From the NCBI GenBank assembly GCA_022829145.1, contig CM040743.1, positions 8,504,646-8,568,645 of the forward strand: a DNA stretch of 64,000 bases, written 5' to 3'. Both the position numbers and the translations under genes were made by a program. This stretch comes from Albula goreensis. Its lineage: Eukaryota > Chordata > Actinopteri > Albuliformes > Albulidae. The notes under the pieces were generated by a model. That model did no database searches and was not told the origin of the DNA. It saw only the letters and a program-made list of their open reading frames with translations. Shown here one piece after another: positions 61,090 to 64,000 of the stretch (positions are counted from its first letter, which is position 1; the number at the start of each line of letters is the position of its first letter).

Positions 61090-62780
61090 ATTTTCACGTC
61101 ACCGTTTTACATAGACTTGTTCGACTTGACAACTTGATTCCATATTCTTGATTTTCTGGTTTCAGTCATCTTTCCAAGAAGATTAACAGCCATCTCAAAT
61201 TTCAGAGGTTTATAGTAACAGACCACGTGATTTTTCAACCTTGCATTGTTTGTTTATCTAAATTCAAGAGTGAGATTAAAAAAATATATAAATTTTAAAA
61301 ATCCATTCACTGCTGGGCAGGCAGCTCCACTGTTTAGATTCCAGCCAGTTTTACAACCCAATTATCAGTAGTCTACACAAAGATAAGAAACTGTTCCAAT
61401 AACAGTTAGAATCACGAGCTGTTGACTAGATTTTGTAAAAATTGAAGTGCAATAAATATTTAGTTTCAAATTTAAAGCTGATAGCTCCCTTCAAAACATG
61501 CCATAGCCGTTAAAGACTTTTGCGTAGCTAACTGGCAACATCATAAAAAATATTTTTATTACAATCCATGTAAGTAAATATTTTCATTCCACTTTATTAA
61601 TCAAGAACACTGCTTTATTTGAGTAATCATTCAAATTCAGAGGTGGAATTCTACTGCTTCGTGGTAGCGAAGGTGCTTTGGGCAGAGACTGAAGATCAAA
61701 ATTCCTCTGAAGTGACCGTTTGCTGGGTCAACAACAGAATGTGGGCCGCTATCTGTTTGCCCCATTAGTTAAACAGACACAAGTACAGAAAAACAGAGAA
61801 AGGTCCAATATTTGAGCTGTCAGGGAGACAGGCCCTGTCCAGATCAGGTAACACGGATGGGTACCAGGAGGCCCGCCTTCCCGAGGTGCGGTAGGGTTTG
61901 TGTTTTATAATGCGTTGCATAAATGACAGAGACGACCTTGGCGTCCATGAAACTTAAGTCTCCAGGGTCACAACGCAATGTTAATAAGGGACCTAGTTCT
62001 AAAGAGTGTGTATAATGCAAACACTCATTTGTTCTAAAGATAGTGTAGACTGATAACACAGTTAGATAAGGTGAGATGTGTGCCCACTCATGACTTCATA
62101 TTTACACTGCATTTACGCTTCATCCTCACTCAAATCTAATTTGGGTGAAAAAAAAACTCACTGACACATGTAGAAAATGTGTGTCTGACCCCATTATCGG
62201 ATCCCACCCCAAACTTTACCTGTCACAGGGGCAATGGCCAGGAAAGAACTAGAGAAAGAACTGCCATTACAAGTGGACTGTGTGTCCATTACAATATTAT
62301 TGAGAACTTTTCAGTAAACTGCATTCTCTTTAGGTTTTTGGACGTCAGCTTGTCTTTGGGAAATACCTAACAGAGGAATCCTCTGGTCATGGATAAAAGT
62401 AATACCTCACTCATACTCTGTAATTGTGGACTGTGAGAAGACTGCTAGCTGTGTCGCAGGAATAATAATCAATTTTATATACAATATTTTCATGTCTGAA
62501 GTGCCTTCTACCAACAAGCTTCCAAATTTCCCCCCTCCTCTTTTCACAGCACAACTGTCTCACATCAGCCTCTGTTTGAAAGCGGGAGCCTTGAAGACCA
62601 TCAGACAATGGTTCTTCTATATTAAGATGTTCCGACCTCTGACCTAATTTGTGGTTTCCTCTGTAACGCTGGCACAAAATCTGTCACACTTTCCTACCCA
62701 CAGTCGCTCTCATGACTTTTTCTGTCTTGGCTGCCTGTATAATACAGTAGCAACCCATTCATTATTGAGCGTCCCATCTC
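61090..62780. other. AT-rich intergenic DNA
   Basis: No gene, structured repeat or motif cluster seen. Confidence 0.5.
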
Positions 62781-62789
62781 GCAGCCCTT

Positions 62790-62890
62790 GAGCAGCCCTG
62801 ATTGGTGGAGCCAGTGTGATCACTCGCTTCCTGATTGGCTGGGAAGACTGTTCACGCTCCAGTCACTCGGGCAGCACATGCACACACCCT
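62790..62890 (+). promoter_or_regulatory. Paired-CCAAT module M5
   Basis: GATTGG at 62800 and 62833 (33 bp apart), then TGTTCACGCTCC with CACGCT at 62853, and CACTCGGGCAGCACATGC at 62864-62881, which reads as two half-sites spaced by GGCAG. Between the boxes GTGTGATCACTCGC matches GTGATCACTCAC in M4. A TTAAATA word lies about 150 bp after the first box, roughly the distance of the TATA box in the txnip promoter. Confidence 0.65.
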
Positions 62891-62899
62891 TACTCAGCC

Positions 62900-64000
62900 T
62901 GACAAGAAATACTCTGTCTCCTAGTCACAGCTTCACAGGGGAATCTCCTGCTTAAATACAAAATGAAATGATGTAACCAAGGTGAAACAAACCGTGCGAT
63001 TCTCACGGTCTACAAACCCCACTGCCTTACAGTTTGCATTACAGTACTTGGAAAAAGACACCTTGTCGCAAACTATGTTTCCACACATTTCTTAGTTCTT
63101 TCTGATTATGGAGAAGTCATGTGGCCACAAGTGGTTTGTAGATTGTGTGGGAATTTTTACACCGATGTCAAATTTATCTTAAATGTCGGTCTGCTTTCCA
63201 CCAGTGACCTATCCTCTGTCTCATGGTTGACCGGTCTGATATGTGCTGGTGCTGTAGGCAGAAATCTAATAATACAGCTCAGAATGAGCTGTTAAAAAGG
63301 GGGAGACATTGACCCATATTCTGGGCATGCATGTTAAAATAGAGGTGGGCATTGATTTTCACATATAATACTAACAGAGATCAGATTGCACTTCATAAAC
63401 ATGACAGACACAATCAATCATAATTATGGTCAATGACCTGGATCCAATCAATGATTTTAATTTTAAGGTAATAAGTTGCCAAGTGTTACTTTTTTTACTT
63501 CACGAAATGAAAGTTTTTAAAGTTTATTTTCCTGTGATTTATCATCTTGCCAATCTGAAATGTGGAGAAACTAGGCCAACACATTCCAGTTGAGCTTACC
63601 ATCAACGTCACACATTCAATCTATGTACTGTAATAGTAACTTTGAATCTCAAATTGGTATGGGTATAGTGTAAGGGGGCCTTGGTGGCCGCAGCGTATGT
63701 TGGTTTCTGTTTTCACCTGACATTCCAAAACTCTTCAGACTTAACGGTCCAGGTGAAGTGAGTCAACTAAGTAATCAAGTGCCGAGCGATAACAGTACAA
63801 AAAAACGAAGCTGATAACCAGTGGTATGTGGGCTGAACATCTCCTTTCACAGCTGGCCTCACCATTCAGTACTAGGAGTGGAAAAGAATATCACAGGAGG
63901 AATAAACACATGCTCATCTTTCTTAATATATCTGCCTTTTAAATTATTCTTTATATTTGTTGTTTTCTTTGTTTGGGAGTGTGCTGGACACCACCCAAAA
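62900..64000. other. AT-rich intergenic DNA to the window end
   Basis: No coding exon recognised on either strand and no repeat family assigned. Confidence 0.5.

Overview
The window is nuclear DNA from a ray-finned fish, almost certainly a teleost. The evidence is small exons with GT/AG borders in long AT-rich introns, vertebrate gene families, degraded tRNA-derived SINE copies with fish-type 3' ends, and abundant CA/GT/GA simple repeats. Two genes are certain, both on the + strand.

Region 1 (1-5.7 kb) shows no gene and ends in a CpG-bearing promoter. Region 2 (5,747-26,929, mRNA probably to about 28.19 kb) is a complete thrombospondin-3 gene (thbs3). Its 23 coding exons encode about 953 residues: signal peptide, laminin-G-like N-domain, pentamerising coiled coil, EGF-like repeats, calcium-binding type 3 repeats and the C-terminal lectin-like domain. 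All exon phases close except at exon 2, which lacks one base. The exon 17 donor lies inside a 48-bp in-frame tandem repeat that multiplies the splice donor four times. Region 3 (28.2-36.0 kb) is intergenic, with CTCF-like sites, a CpG-rich patch near 32 kb and a few unproven small ORFs. Region 4 (36.0-40.6 kb) is a complete txnip gene (thioredoxin-interacting protein, an alpha-arrestin): TATA promoter with CCAAT boxes and a carbohydrate-response-like element, six coding exons, and a long 3'UTR with a poly(A) signal. Exon 5 also lacks one base, and the cysteine equivalent to human Cys247 is glycine. Region 5 (40.6-64 kb) has no recognisable gene. It holds a 258-bp GT microsatellite, a diverged direct repeat, a decayed hAT transposon and, at 55.7-62.9 kb, a family of about 90-bp modules.

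The best candidate for something undescribed is that family. Five copies carry two inverted CCAAT boxes 32-33 bp apart, followed by an E-box/ChoRE-like half-site 52-54 bp from the first box. The txnip promoter has nearly the same layout (35 bp, then 17 bp). They may be distal txnip-type NF-Y/MondoA-Mlx modules or a low-copy repeat carrying that layout.

The two genes have no obvious biochemical link: THBS3 is a secreted matrix protein and TXNIP is a nutrient- and redox-responsive intracellular adaptor. Their proximity is best read as synteny with human 1q21-q22. Both single-base frame breaks look more like residual assembly indels than real mutations.
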